Below the pieces are notes generated by a model. It was not told where the DNA came from. It did not search any database and saw only the letters and a list, made by a program, of their open reading frames with translations. The translations under genes were made by a program, and so were the position numbers. From Usnea hakonensis (Eukaryota > Ascomycota > Lecanoromycetes > Lecanorales > Parmeliaceae), in the NCBI GenBank assembly GCA_013423325.1, contig BLJB01000269.1:1-64000 (forward strand): 64,000 nucleotides of DNA, in the 5' to 3' direction. Shown here piece after piece: positions 21,990 to 32,499 of the stretch. Every line of letters begins with the position of its first letter. The stretch's first letter is position 1.

Positions 21990-23455
21990 TTACAAACTAG
22001 GCTCTGTGGTACGACTCCAGCGGTCGCCAAACTCACTGCCTAGTTTTACATCCTCCAATAGCTGTTTCACAGCCTTCTTCATCGTCTCTTTTTCTTTATC
22101 ATTCAAGGTCTGCAAGGGATCAACAACTTTGGCCGCTCCGTCCTTCTGGTTTCTCTACATCAGTATTGCTTTGTAACCGCGCGAGGATAGCCAGTCAACA
22201 TTGGCTGTACGTACTGAAAATTCAACAGGCGCGGCAAAGAAGTCTACGCCAACAGCTTCTGCAACCTTCTTTCCGCCGTCGATGCCTGGCAGGTAGACGA
22301 AAGCGCATTCTCGCAACCCAGGCTCGCCTTTTAGAGCGCGACATACTCGTACTACAATTCTGATGGCGCAGCACCATTAGCACGATACAAGTGTATTGCC
22401 TTTCGTCAAACAGAGTGGGTTCCGAGTACCTGAAAACGGCATATGCGGTCGACAAGGTTGCGGCGCCTTTCCGCTCTTTTGCGAGGAACACCTCCATGCC
22501 ACCGTAAATAGTGTCTACCTCCAATATTGTGATCAGCCATTCCATACTTTAAGACTCGGCATCCTGGCTGGTTCGACTCACGGTAGATAAGGTTGTCAAC
22601 TTGGGCATCCGAGAGTGTTCTCGCCTCCTCTACCTGACTAAACAACGGTATCATAGTTTCGGCCGAGTGCCCACCAATAACATCTACAACCGGTCCAGTC
22701 CCAAGCTCACTTTTCTTGTCTAGCATTTCAGCAAGAAATGTCTCAGCGCGGACAACATCAAGGGTCGTGATGCCAAACAGACGCCGGGCATCAAATACGC
22801 CATGCTTTTTGAGGACTTCAGCCGCGAATGGGACAATGGCATTGATAGGGTTTGAGACAATCATTAGAAAAGCCTTCGGGCATGTTTTGCAGCACGCTTC
22901 AACCAAAGAGCCGACGATAGGGCCGTTGAATTGTAGGAGATCATTTCGGGATTTAATAATAGCGTCCTTAGGGACTGAGAAGATCGTTAGCGATTTCGAT
23001 GCCTCTTGGAAAATGTTGGTTGAAGAGATTAACCGGCGGGACCAGCAGCCAGAATAACTATGTCAGCATTCATAAGAGCTTCTGTAAGCCCATTATCGAT
23101 AGCTCTGTAGCCTTTGACAACCTGTTCGAGGCTTTTGAGTATGGAGACTCATGTACCATGAGATTGATGCACGCCCACTTACTTGCTTAGATGGAATATG
23201 AGAGAGATCGACGGCTACTCCGGGCGCTTTAGTACGATCATAGAGCGCCAACTTATCCACCAAAGGACTCAGGCGAAGTTGGAGACAAAGTGCCTATGCA
23301 TAACCAGGCCATCATCAGCTGTGAGCCAATTGCGCGTTCCATAGTATCCAACCGACCTGGCCGACACCTCCACCGGCGCCAAGGACAGCTACCCTTATGA
23401 TTCAGCAAAACGAGACCAGTCAAGACTTCAACTCGTACATACCGACTTTAACCAT
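21990..23455 (-). CDS. malate dehydrogenase-like NAD-dependent oxidoreductase
   Basis: Eight short exons can be joined by seven GT-AG introns into one frame from the ATG at 23453-23455 to the stop at 21990-21992. The N terminus MVKVAVLGAGGGVGQ is a Rossmann dinucleotide-binding loop. LSPLVDKLALYD and APGVAVDLSHI follow, as in fungal MDH. The large exon (about 22590-22970) has the SNPINAIVP, TTLDVVRAETF (Asp and Arg of the active site) and IGGHSAET (catalytic His) motifs. Later exons give RKGAATLSTAYAVF, ECAFVYLPGIDGGKKVAE and a helical C terminus. The fold and most catalytic residues are present. However, the mobile substrate loop, normally RKPGMTR-like, reads VPKDAIIKSR, so the substrate may differ from oxaloacetate/malate. 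No organelle transit peptide is seen. An LTR element sits just past the stop. Confidence 0.75.
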
Positions 23456-24361
23456 GATACTAAGTTGGCGATAATGCTGTTTCTTGAATCTTTGTGTGTT
23501 TCTTAAATCTTTGTGTGACGGCGCTGCAGGAAAATTCCCCGGATCTTATGGAAGGGCGCGATTATTTTAGCGTCGCGCTATCTTCTCCATTACTTTACTT
23601 TACATTACCTTAACACATCAGGAGCTTTCCCCAGATTTTAGATCCGCATATAGATCTAACTGCAAGTAGCCTAGTACAAAGAACGCTTGCGAGGTGGATC
23701 CGGGCTTGAGGAATACGAGCAAGTATGGCAAGTATAGGTATTTGAAGAAGAAACATCCTCCTACCCGGCGATCTGTGACCTCGAGATGCATCTAACCGCT
23801 CAGTCACCTCCTCAACGTGGCCCCCTGATCAATCTTCCCCATTTAACCGAACAAAAACCGCCCTAACTAATCCAAACTACGCTCTATACTGGCTGCGTTG
23901 GAAGGATTCGTTGCTGCAAAGAGGATTCAATTTTGGCACATGTACTGCTTTTCTACTCGTTAAGTAGTCTTCTCAGTTCAGCAGAAAAAGCTTAGTTCTA
24001 GTGTAGAAGTGAATCCGAGATAGGATTTCGAGAAGCAAGATTAAAGAGACTGAGAATTGGGATACTTGATTGGCAGTCTTCTTCCTGTGCTCTTGGTTTA
24101 TAGCCTTTTCCAGAGACATTGTTAAACGCATCGATATCTATTTCCTATTATGGCGGTCCTAACAATGAGTATCACCGGGCTAATAAAAAAAGCTGAAATT
24201 CTATACTCAAAATTCTATGCTCAAAATCCTATGCCCAAAATTCTATGTCTAGCACAACAAAACAAAAAAGCCAGCCAACGGAAAAAGCAACGCACACTAC
24301 CAGATTCCCTGAACCACTGTCCTCCATCACCCTCCTCCACGCCCCGTCATCGAAGCAACTC
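23456..24361. other. intergenic, no gene seen
   Basis: Promoter side of the minus-strand malate dehydrogenase-like gene and 3' flank of the next minus-strand gene. A TTACTTTAC-type run lies near 23590-23615. Nothing coding was recognised. Confidence 0.45.
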
Positions 24362-27300
24362 TCACACATACCAAGGCGGACTCTGCGGAACCGGCTTCCC
24401 CGTCGCCGGCGAAAAAGAAATCTCAAGCCCAGAATTGGCCCGCGAATAATCAATCGTATGGCTCGGAGGCGGCCCACCACTGATACCCAAGAACCCCTGA
24501 TTATAATTATACGTCATAGTCCTCGCGCACGAATCCTTCACAATGACCTGATCCGTCCAAGACATGTTCCAAAAATTAGCCGCCTGATAAAAGAGGGAAG
24601 TTTCGTTTCCCTGGTAGCCGCAAGCGCACGGCACCCATTCATGAGGACCATTGCTGTTGAAGGCGGCGTCGCTTTCGGATCCGGTGCTGTAGTTGCCGCC
24701 GCTGAGGGTGTAGTCTCGTCCGTAATAGTTTTTGCCGCCGTCGCAGACTGGGAGACTCCATTCGCCTGGAAACTACGAAGCAGTTCAATATTTGGCTCGT
24801 TGGTCCTTACAGGATGTACTTACTTGACCGATCAAGCCTTGAGTGTTGCCTAGGTTGTCTGCAATCATGGAACTCATGGCTTCCGTGAACGCAAATTCAT
24901 CGGTGTAGTCCACGTTGAAGCCATCTGCAAGTTTGAACAAGGTCAGCTTTCTACTTCCATGTCTCGTAACGCCTCGATGTAGCCTCGCCGATACTCAGGC
25001 TGTGAGATCTTTTCTCGAGAGAGATGAAGGGATGACACGATTTTCCTTACACTGTCTGTAAAGCTTTGCCGATGCAGCACAGACCCACTAATGAAAGCGC
25101 GAATTAGCTACTCTTGATCAACAATACGGATCAGGTCATAGACTCACCCATGCTTCAATCCCAACATCAGCCAGCGACTCGAATCCATAAGGTGCATTTG
25201 TATTTGGTCTCGCCAGCTTCCCCGAGCCCGAAAACGTCAAGGACTGGAGATAATATACTCCGCCATCGGCACAGTACTTGGAAATTTGAGGGCCGTGAAG
25301 GTCCGCCTCGCAATTTGTTGTTGAATTATCGGCTAAGATTGCATCAGTCATTCTTCGTTTCTGGGGGCAGCTGCTGAGGAGGCATCCTACTATCTCCAAG
25401 GTCTGTAAACTGTACGTAGACCTGGGATTGAGCCCAGATATTGTTGATCATCCGAGAAGTCACATCTACATTCATGGCTTCTATGAGCTCAAGTTTCGTC
25501 CATTGTGTATGATTCTGGGCGTAGATGCCACCGAAGAGGGCTGACCTAACAGGAGTGAGGACAGAAAGAGTACAGACCACCGAGGACTTACATTAACAAG
25601 GCCGACCAGCTGCTGTTGCTAAACAAGGCATCGTTGTAGTTGAGCAACGTAGCCTCTGTTTGGTTCCAATTAAGGTCAAGTAATTGTGCGTAGTTCTGGA
25701 TCTGTGCGAGAGGATTTCTGTTGAAACGTCAGTGCTGGCCACCAAAATAGACTATTCACAAGTCCATACGCGTGATCGCCAACAATGGTCCTCCATGAAC
25801 TAGCTGATCCAGTAATCAAAGCTCCTGGTATGGAACCATAGACTGCGGCGCCTTGGCTTGGGACCTGCTTTGGGCTTGAAACTCCCTCTGCAACTCGTCC
25901 TGCTGCCTGTGCGATTATATTGTCTGCTTCGGCTTCGGCTTCGGATGCGGCTGACTCAACTTCTTCTGCTATCTCCGCTGCCTCTACTGCTACCTCTTCT
26001 ACTACAGCTGCTGGAATTAGTAAAGTCCAAAATATTCCTATAACCCCAACAATGGCGCCAATGAAGGTAAGGGCGAGGATGGCCTTTTCAGTAGGAGATT
26101 CTTTATCTTGGATAAAACCGGCAAGAACGGTGTATGAAAGCAAAGTATTCGAAAGAATGGCCTTTACAAGTGCGTCCTATGAAGCGTAAGTCAGCCTTTG
26201 CAGCTGTTAAGTGACTATCAAGAACCCACGTCGATAGCAAGAAAGATGGAATGCAAGTTCATCGCAGCTGAGAGTGCAAGGAACGCCCAAGGTGGTATAC
26301 CAGCTGGCGGGGATCAGTCTCAAGGAATAGTCAAAGAGGTCGGATGGGATGGTCAGAACTCACGGTAATCGCACGGATTCTCCGAGATAACGCAGGTAAC
26401 TCCAGCCATTGTACAGTCAAATGCTTCGAGATTGGCCGCCCAGTAGGCTAGCTCAGCTGGCTGTCACTTTTTATAAGGCTGTCATCTATAAATGTGAAGG
26501 GAAGGTATCATACCCAGTTATTTGACCTATTAGGGGGCTGAAGTTTCTTCAAATTTGAACTTCCGAGGTCCGAAGGATCGCATTGATCATCTTTGTAATC
26601 ATACCACCATTCGAACAAGAGCTGGTCGACATTCTGTGCCTTCCAGTTCTCCGGCGTCAGAGCGAACTATTCTTATGGATCAGTCAAGCACGGGCGGCAC
26701 AAGAGAAAAGGTCTTACAGCAGGATTGTGAGTACATTCTGGGGGGTTGAGGATAGTGTTCGAAGCGCAATGGTATACGCCTGAGATGCTGAGTGTATATG
26801 TACTTTCGACGTTGGATGTCGTCTGCGTAGGTTCAACAGACCAGCTGATAGCAGGCCTGGAGACTGTATGATGTCACGTGTTAAAGATACTGACTTTCCA
26901 GAGCATTTGAAATGATCTCAAGATACATACTTTCGCATCCTTGAGTCGGAACATTTATTGTAAAAGCCGTACTTGCTGAGCCAGCGGTTATGGCACTGCT
27001 ACTCAGGGCTTCATCTGTGTCGTCAAAGGTTCCTAACGCTTGGATAGAGTAATCCAATGAGACTACCTTGACTACCCATACCGCCCCAGTGTCGTTCCAA
27101 AACCCCTGCTCGTCGCCTATTGTTTCAAATCCAGTATGATGAGCAAACTCGGACGTGAAGGTAACAGTGCGTGTGTCTCTCGAGGTACATGCAGAGAATG
27201 CGGGAAGGACTATTGGGGAATTGACCATCGGCACAGTGGTAGCGTCTCCGCCCCCAGAGTTGACCCCTGTGGCGTTGCTGGAGGACATCTTGCGGGTCAA

Positions 27301-27537
27301 AGAGTTACTGTAGGAAAGGTTGCCAGACGCGGTGCTGCTAGCTGCAATGCGACTTTGGGTCGTATTTGAGATGCCATGGATGGCAGTGTTGTTGAAAGCC
27401 GAGCTTTGACTCGGGCTTGCAGCCTGGCGAGGTACCATTCTGGGCGATATCGTTGGGGAAGCTTTAGTGGTAGAAAACATAAAGAGGAGGACCTGCCAAA
27501 GGAGCTCGATGCCCACGGAAGAAGTGAAGACTTTCAT
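24362..27537 (-). CDS. fungal secreted/membrane glycoprotein, many exons, family not recognised
   Basis: About eleven exons on the minus strand form one continuous protein of roughly 700-800 aa. The ATG at 27537 opens a signal peptide, then a Ser/Thr/Asn-rich stretch. Middle exons give NVDQLLFEWWYDYKDDQCD, AELAYWAANLEAFDC and VTCVISENPCDYPAGIPPW. Two hydrophobic helices follow (AFLALSAAMNLHSIFLAI and ALTFIGAIVGVIGIFWTLL), then a Glu/Ala-rich coiled-coil-like segment and a large Cys- and Asn-rich C-terminal region (CADGGVYYLQSL, EWSLPVCDGGKNYYGRDY, VPCACGYQGNE). An apparent frameshift near 25344-25399 disappears with a 58-nt intron (GTAGGA...CTGATGC...TTAG). The topology suggests a surface protein with extracellular N and C parts. 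Function unknown. Similar many-exon glycoproteins are common in ascomycetes. Confidence 0.6.
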
Positions 27538-29295
27538 AATTTGTTGTGAGTGTATCCACGGGCTTAGGTCATGGAAGCGGGGGGAAGCTGGGGAGCGACA
27601 ATGTTGATCAAGAATTTTGTGGATGGTCCGGAATCGATCCTATGGGTTCATTGCTAGGTTATGATTACCAAAGCCAGTCTTGGTGATCTATGTTGCGCGT
27701 CACTCTGATTTGACTTCATATCCCGAACGGGCTGAGCATTTTTGTAAGGAAAATTTGATTGGATCAAAAGTGATGAAAGATGCATTTGGAAACACGTGCG
27801 CAGTACAAGCGGCGAGGTCAGCCCTGAAAGCTTGCCTTCGGCCATGATTGTAGTATCGAAGTGGGGACCAACACGGACTGTGCCTCTCTTCCCAAAAGAG
27901 AAACCAAGCAAACATCAAGGTGTAACAGCAATCTTCCTGCGTCATACCGTCGCTTTGCGGTGTCTTAACCGGAAACGAGCATCTGTAGTCCGCTTTTGAT
28001 CTTATCATGAACATTTTGGCAGGTAATCAACAACGCAGTACAATTCACCACATGTACGACATATGTTACATCATTTTCAGGGCACATCGTGGGTCCTACT
28101 AGTGACCGACTGTCCCTTCAATTTGAATCTTAGATAGAGAGCGCTTGATCATGGCAGGAAATTTGGAGTATGAAGTATTGATTGACTGATAAGGAAGGCA
28201 CATGCAATGAAACCCATACGAGTTAATATAAATTTTGAAGAAGGTTTACTCTCGGCCGGGCCAGATTAGTTTTGAATCTGAATCTCCAAGTCGGACCGTC
28301 CTCGGTCTGTTCAGTGAGGGTGCAGGAATGCTTACGATAGTGAAACAACGATTCCCAGTCAGCCCGGCAGCCTACTTTGTCAATCGAAAAGTCCAAAGAT
28401 CAGGTGCTGATTCTGGAAGGCAATCACTGACGGAACAATTGTCAGGCGGTTCTCAGCATATAACCAGCCGTCGAGCTATGTTTCATCCGTAGAACCTTGA
28501 AGTGGTAGGTAGGTAGGCTTCATCATTACAGGCCGAGATAGCAGAGGTTGATTTGGGCCGCTTGAATGTTCCGAGTACTTTGTGGATCGTGATACCCACT
28601 GTTTCCAACTCGACTCCTCTAAGATAAGAGTGCATGTCGATGACCCGCGTCCACTGTCAAGGTACTTCGCAAGGCGTTCACGAGATAAAAGAAGTAGGTA
28701 AGGGTCCAGAAGAAAAGATGGATTAATATACTTTAATATATTTGATGTTGTAATAAGCTACGGCCAACGGATACTCATTACGGCATCTTATCGCGTTGGG
28801 CGCTCGGCAAATTTTGGCGACGGCCAACATGATTCCAACATGCAGCACCCCCCACGTGGGGAGCCTCAATCAATGTATGGAGCGTCTTAAGGAAGGCGAA
28901 ATTGCTCCCGTAGATTGTCTTCTCGAAGTGGAAGATTCTTTAATCTATTTCCCGAAATCAGTCTGTTCGAGTGTTTCATGAATTTACCTGAATTTCTCAT
29001 CTTCCTTCTTTTTACCGCAGGACCTCGTGACTTTTCGAGATACGAATCCAACATATTGACTACAAGCTGAAATCACGTCCTGGAGACTCCTTGAAGGTGA
29101 GTCAATGCTTGTGTGCTCTGGTAGCTTCGGATCAGCAATATACCATCGCGAATATATTCACAGGCTACTTAATTAGAATCATGTCAGGTATAAACAGCAT
29201 TCGAATGCAGAAAAGCAAGTCTTGAAACATACACAGTGATAAACACGGACCTGCTTGCATGTGGATAGTGCTAGTACCCTAATTATATCCCGAGT
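27538..29295. other. intergenic, no supported gene
   Basis: Several frames below 105 codons, none with recognisable motifs or splice partners. A CT/AT-mixed stretch with a (GTAG)3-like run near 28505-28515 is the only simple repeat noticed. Confidence 0.45.
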
Positions 29296-30735
29296 CTACT
29301 GTTTCAAAGCCTGGCGAAGTTTCTCCCAATCGCAAATGATACTCTCCGCGGCTTCGTAATACCAACCTGCAGTCAATCCGAACACTGCGACTCTGAACAG
29401 CGCTCGACTCATACGATTGTGTTCTTCGTAAGCCATGCTCAAGTACTCAGGACCTGCGTACTCCTCAAGAATTTGCTTCAGCTCTTGCTTCTCCAGACTC
29501 TCAGGCACGTTTTTGGCCCCTGGAATTTCATATGGCCAAGCAGGTAAGTCGGGGTGCGGAATTTTATCAGGGTCGAAGCCCCATAGCCATCCAGGAGGCT
29601 CACAGTTGACGAATTTGGGTGCAAAGACAGCGTCATCCCAATCAAGGATTCCAGTGACTTTGATGGAGCCATCAGGATTGATTTTTGCCATGATATTACG
29701 ATCTTGTAAGTCGACATGACAGAGGCAATGACCTTTAGATGTAAAAAGACCCAGATCGTTCATTTCTTCGGCGACTTTGAGCATGCCGTCCCAAAGCTCA
29801 ACTGAATGGTCAACCAAGCCGCCATTGCTCGCGAGGTCAACCGTCCGCCAGCGCGCAATTTGAGATCGGAAGAAGTCAACGGTCGATTGGCTTTGGCGCT
29901 GATCTCCCTGAAGAAGTGGCTTTTGCGGTTCCGACTCTTCGATGAGGTTGTCTGTTTCATCTTTGAGGTCAAACGGGACAATGTTGAGAGTTATAGCCGA
30001 GCCTGTACTAGTGGGTTTCGCTTCAATATGGCCTCCTACCGGACTCTCCAACGACAAGAGGTTTTTGATGACAATTCCTACTTCACGAGCAATTGCGCAT
30101 CGCTGTGAATGGCTGAGGTCGGGCCACAGAACCTCAAGGTCCCTTCCGGAGAGTCGACTTTGAATGAGATAGGGACTACCCAGCGGATTATCATCGCTGA
30201 AGTCCTTTACAAGAACAGTGGCTGTCGGAATATTGGAATTCAGACGCACGTAATCCAAGGTTGCAGCCACACGTTCGATTTTGCCTTGATCACCCCATCT
30301 GGGTATTCGAAGAATTAGATTGCGATCCATATTCTTTGTGCTCCTTGACGTTGGCAATTTTATACCAATGATTCGATTAAAGTCACCGCCTCTGAGGCGC
30401 TCGATCAAGGCTGTCTTTTGAGAGGGAACAAAAGGACGAAGAATTTTGTTTGTGCGCATACGTGTTGCTGTTCTACTGTAAACCAAGTACTGTCTGAGAG
30501 ATTTCTTCGGAGGCCAGAGCGTTTGACATAGTCTCTCTACCCGTGTCTTGAACGAGCTGTAGGATTCCTGTGTATACTTCAGTGTCGAAGTGTCAGATTG
30601 GTCGCTTCTTGAATGCATCGAGCCATTTTCCGATCCTGCGGCCGCCTCGTCGTTTATCTCTTCCGAAGTGAACTCTGTCATAGTCGTTTGGTCTTGACCA
30701 TTCCCCTGGATCATCTCTGTGGGCTTCGGAGTCAT
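29296..30735 (-). CDS. APH-family phosphotransferase domain protein
   Basis: Uninterrupted 479-aa frame. The N-terminal ~100 residues are polar and probably disordered (Ser/Glu/Thr-rich). The kinase-like fold follows: ILRIPRWGDQGKIERV is the N-lobe region, and YLIQSRLSGRDLEVLW the hinge. HVDLQDRNIM, at about residue 340, is the catalytic loop equivalent to HGDLHPGNIL. GILDWDDAVFAP, near 362, is the metal-binding segment. These are the hallmarks of the aminoglycoside-phosphotransferase (APH) superfamily, which in fungi has expanded greatly and mostly lacks known substrates. Note Val for the usual Gly in the HGD motif. The catalytic Asp is retained, so activity is possible. The last residues are helical and Trp-rich, as in relatives. 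Confidence 0.85.
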   Translation of the reverse strand: MTPKPTEMIQGNGQDQTTMTEFTSEEINDEAAAGSENGSMHSRSDQSDTSTLKYTQESYSSFKTRVERLCQTLWPPKKSLRQYLVYSRTATRMRTNKILRPFVPSQKTALIERLRGGDFNRIIGIKLPTSRSTKNMDRNLILRIPRWGDQGKIERVAATLDYVRLNSNIPTATVLVKDFSDDNPLGSPYLIQSRLSGRDLEVLWPDLSHSQRCAIAREVGIVIKNLLSLESPVGGHIEAKPTSTGSAITLNIVPFDLKDETDNLIEESEPQKPLLQGDQRQSQSTVDFFRSQIARWRTVDLASNGGLVDHSVELWDGMLKVAEEMNDLGLFTSKGHCLCHVDLQDRNIMAKINPDGSIKVTGILDWDDAVFAPKFVNCEPPGWLWGFDPDKIPHPDLPAWPYEIPGAKNVPESLEKQELKQILEEYAGPEYLSMAYEEHNRMSRALFRVAVFGLTAGWYYEAAESIICDWEKLRQALKQ

Positions 30736-31627
30736 TCTTGTGATTTCTGATCGAGGTTGTTGTTCGGAAGGTAGGTTTCGCAGGATTCTTCACGGCGGAG
30801 AGATTTCTTTGGATGATTGACTGATGTCTGGTACGCAGTACGCCAACAAAGACACAATGCGCTGAGGTCTTTTGCTATCCTTGGCGTTGAACAAAGAGAT
30901 TCTCGCTCGTCTGTAGGATTTTCAACGGTATTGTCTTTGTTTCAGCAGCTGCGTGCTGCTTCCTTAGTAAATATTATCACAGTCATCCACCTTTCTATTT
31001 AGTCGTCGTCCCCTCAAGCATTCCTTATCGGTCCCAAAGATCTACTTCTTCGTACTGAAGCTGACACAGGTCGTTTTAAAAAAGAAGTGGTAAACATGAT
31101 TGTTCTTTTTGTGAGTTTTGAGGAAGGAATGCGGGTACGGGTGTTATTGGTACTCTAGCGCGGAATTGGAGTCATAGGGCTGACTGAAGTCACCCTTTGA
31201 CAAACATATGCCTTCATATACAAACAAATTTGGTGTGCCGGATCATGAAGGTGCAACTAAGTTCCGTATCTTGCATGACACAGAAAGATTCACTCTCTCT
31301 TTGTAATTAGCCGATGATGGAATTTGATGCATTCCCTCGATACACGGATAACACGCGTCACTTAGAGAAAACGGACAGGACATAGCACTTCGAAACGCTT
31401 TGAGATATGTATAACACATGTGTCGTTAACGCTTTAGATATAACACTTTCCTGGGAGAGGCTATTTAAGTTGTTCACTCTGTATAAGTTAATCAATCCTA
31501 CATCATCCAAAAACTACTTCAATCACATCCAATCAGCAAGTTACTCTCAAAACTGCACAGAAAGAGGCCAACATCGTTTACGCATCCTCCAGTGCATCCA
31601 CGAGTCTAACTCAAGCCGTTAATCGAA
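30736..31627. other. intergenic between divergent transcription units
   Basis: The left part is the promoter side of the APH gene. The right part carries the TATA-like box and C/A-rich leader of the small plus-strand gene. No other coding signal was seen. Confidence 0.45.
31455..31490 (+). promoter_or_regulatory. core promoter of the 57-aa Cys-rich protein gene
   Basis: A CTATTTAAG TATA-like element (31461-31469) is followed by a roughly 150-nt A/C-rich, ATG-free leader (CATCATCCAAAAACTACTTC and similar) before the ATG at 31628. This is the layout of well-expressed small fungal genes. Confidence 0.45.
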
Positions 31628-31801
31628 ATGCACCCATCTCATCACTGTGGAGGTCCTGGGAAAGGAATGAAGGGGAATTGTCGCAAGGACGGCGGTTTCT
31701 GTAAGACGCACATGGTCAGGTGTAAAAACAAGAATAAGGACGGAATGGCTTGCAACAAACCACATCTCAAGGTCGATAAGTGCCCAAAGTGCAAGCGTTG
31801 A
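31628..31801 (+). CDS. 57-aa Cys/His-rich small protein, probable zinc binder
   Basis: A short frame that begins MHPSHHCGGPGKGMKGNCRK and ends KCPKCKR before TGA. It has seven Cys (positions about 7, 18, 25, 32, 42, 52, 55) and five His, with a C-terminal C-x2-C and paired FCKTH and ACNKPH-type segments. That spacing suggests two zinc sites. About a quarter of residues are Lys or Arg. There is no signal peptide, so it is probably intracellular. A TATA-like box and a clean, ATG-free leader lie just upstream. I do not know a named family. The regular ligand spacing and the promoter argue that it is real. Confidence 0.6.
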   Translation: MHPSHHCGGPGKGMKGNCRKDGGFCKTHMVRCKNKNKDGMACNKPHLKVDKCPKCKR

Positions 31802-31851
31802 GACCCTGATGCCGAGCATTAGCATGTCTGGGGATTCGTGGAACTGGCGAT

Positions 31852-32457
31852 ATGATGTCGATGGCTTCGATGCATTTCTTCAGCAGGGAAAGCGGTACTT
31901 ATGTGGTTGAACTAATGGTGGATCTCGTCAACTGGGGAAAGCAGTGCTATTGTGGTTGGAATCATGAGGCAGCACTCCAGCACAGAAATAATAAATGGGT
32001 AGCAACGACCGGGGCAGAGGTTTCACAGGATATTCAGGTAGTTTCTTCTACCCAGTCAGACAATCAACCCTTCAGCCTCGCATACAACATAAACTCTGAA
32101 TGGATTCTTCTGTTAGCGATAATATATTTGTTTACAGTCTTTTTCATAAGCTTTAATGTCCAAGCTTACAGCGAATGGCGTTTATGTCTCTTCTGCCAGT
32201 TGTTTCCTTTTGAGGCCAAGCTACCTTCGTATCTTCCCAATGACTCAAGAGTGTTATGTGCGGATTATTTCAGTATACTCGAGGGCAACGGATTGGTGGA
32301 CGCGTTGTCTGCGGACCTTGTTTCAGTGTCTCTGAGGAGCGTAAGTGTACCCGAGGGCAGCGTATTTGTGGAAATGTCATCTGCGGACCATATCTCGATT
32401 TGCGGGGCAGTGCATTGGTGGAAGTGTTATCTGCGGAGCTTATCCCAGTGTGTCTGA
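31852..32457 (+). CDS. doubtful 201-codon frame overlapping degenerate repeats
   Basis: An open frame starting with tandem Met codons, with one hydrophobic segment (about residues 84-102). Its last third runs through the degenerate repeat at 32280-32480, where a different frame gives Cys-rich repeating peptide. No domain is recognisable. It may be fortuitous, or the 3' remains of a tandem copy of the neighbouring Cys-rich gene. Confidence 0.2.
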   Translation: MMSMASMHFFSRESGTYVVELMVDLVNWGKQCYCGWNHEAALQHRNNKWVATTGAEVSQDIQVVSSTQSDNQPFSLAYNINSEWILLLAIIYLFTVFFISFNVQAYSEWRLCLFCQLFPFEAKLPSYLPNDSRVLCADYFSILEGNGLVDALSADLVSVSLRSVSVPEGSVFVEMSSADHISICGAVHWWKCYLRSLSQCV

Positions 32458-32480
32458 GGGGCCAGTCGATTGGTGGATAG
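32280..32480 (+). repeat. degenerate ~50-70 bp tandem repeat, Cys-rich in one frame
   Basis: Words of the type CGAGGGCAACGGATTGGTGG, followed about 30 bp later by TCTGCGGACC, recur from 32280, 32352, 32403 and about 32455. In the frame beginning at 32256 the copies read RGQRIGGRVVCGPC and RGQRICGNVICGPY, then decay. Spacing varies (72, 51 and about 52 bp), so the array is old. Confidence 0.6.
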
Positions 32481-32499
32481 GCTTCCAAACGAGACATGC

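Noticed and set aside
22200..22450. Malate dehydrogenase-like gene looks frameshifted into three reading frames
   Set aside because: Short introns at each break (for example GTGAGT...TAG, GTACTC...CAG, GTACGT...TAG) give one continuous protein.
25344..25399. Apparent frameshift in the 24-27 kb glycoprotein gene
   Set aside because: A 58-nt intron from GTAGGATG to ATCTTAG with a CTGATGC branch site keeps the frame.
25858..26043. Leucine-rich plus-strand ORF resembling a membrane peptide
   Set aside because: It is the antisense of the Glu/Ala-rich coiled-coil-like exon of the glycoprotein gene.
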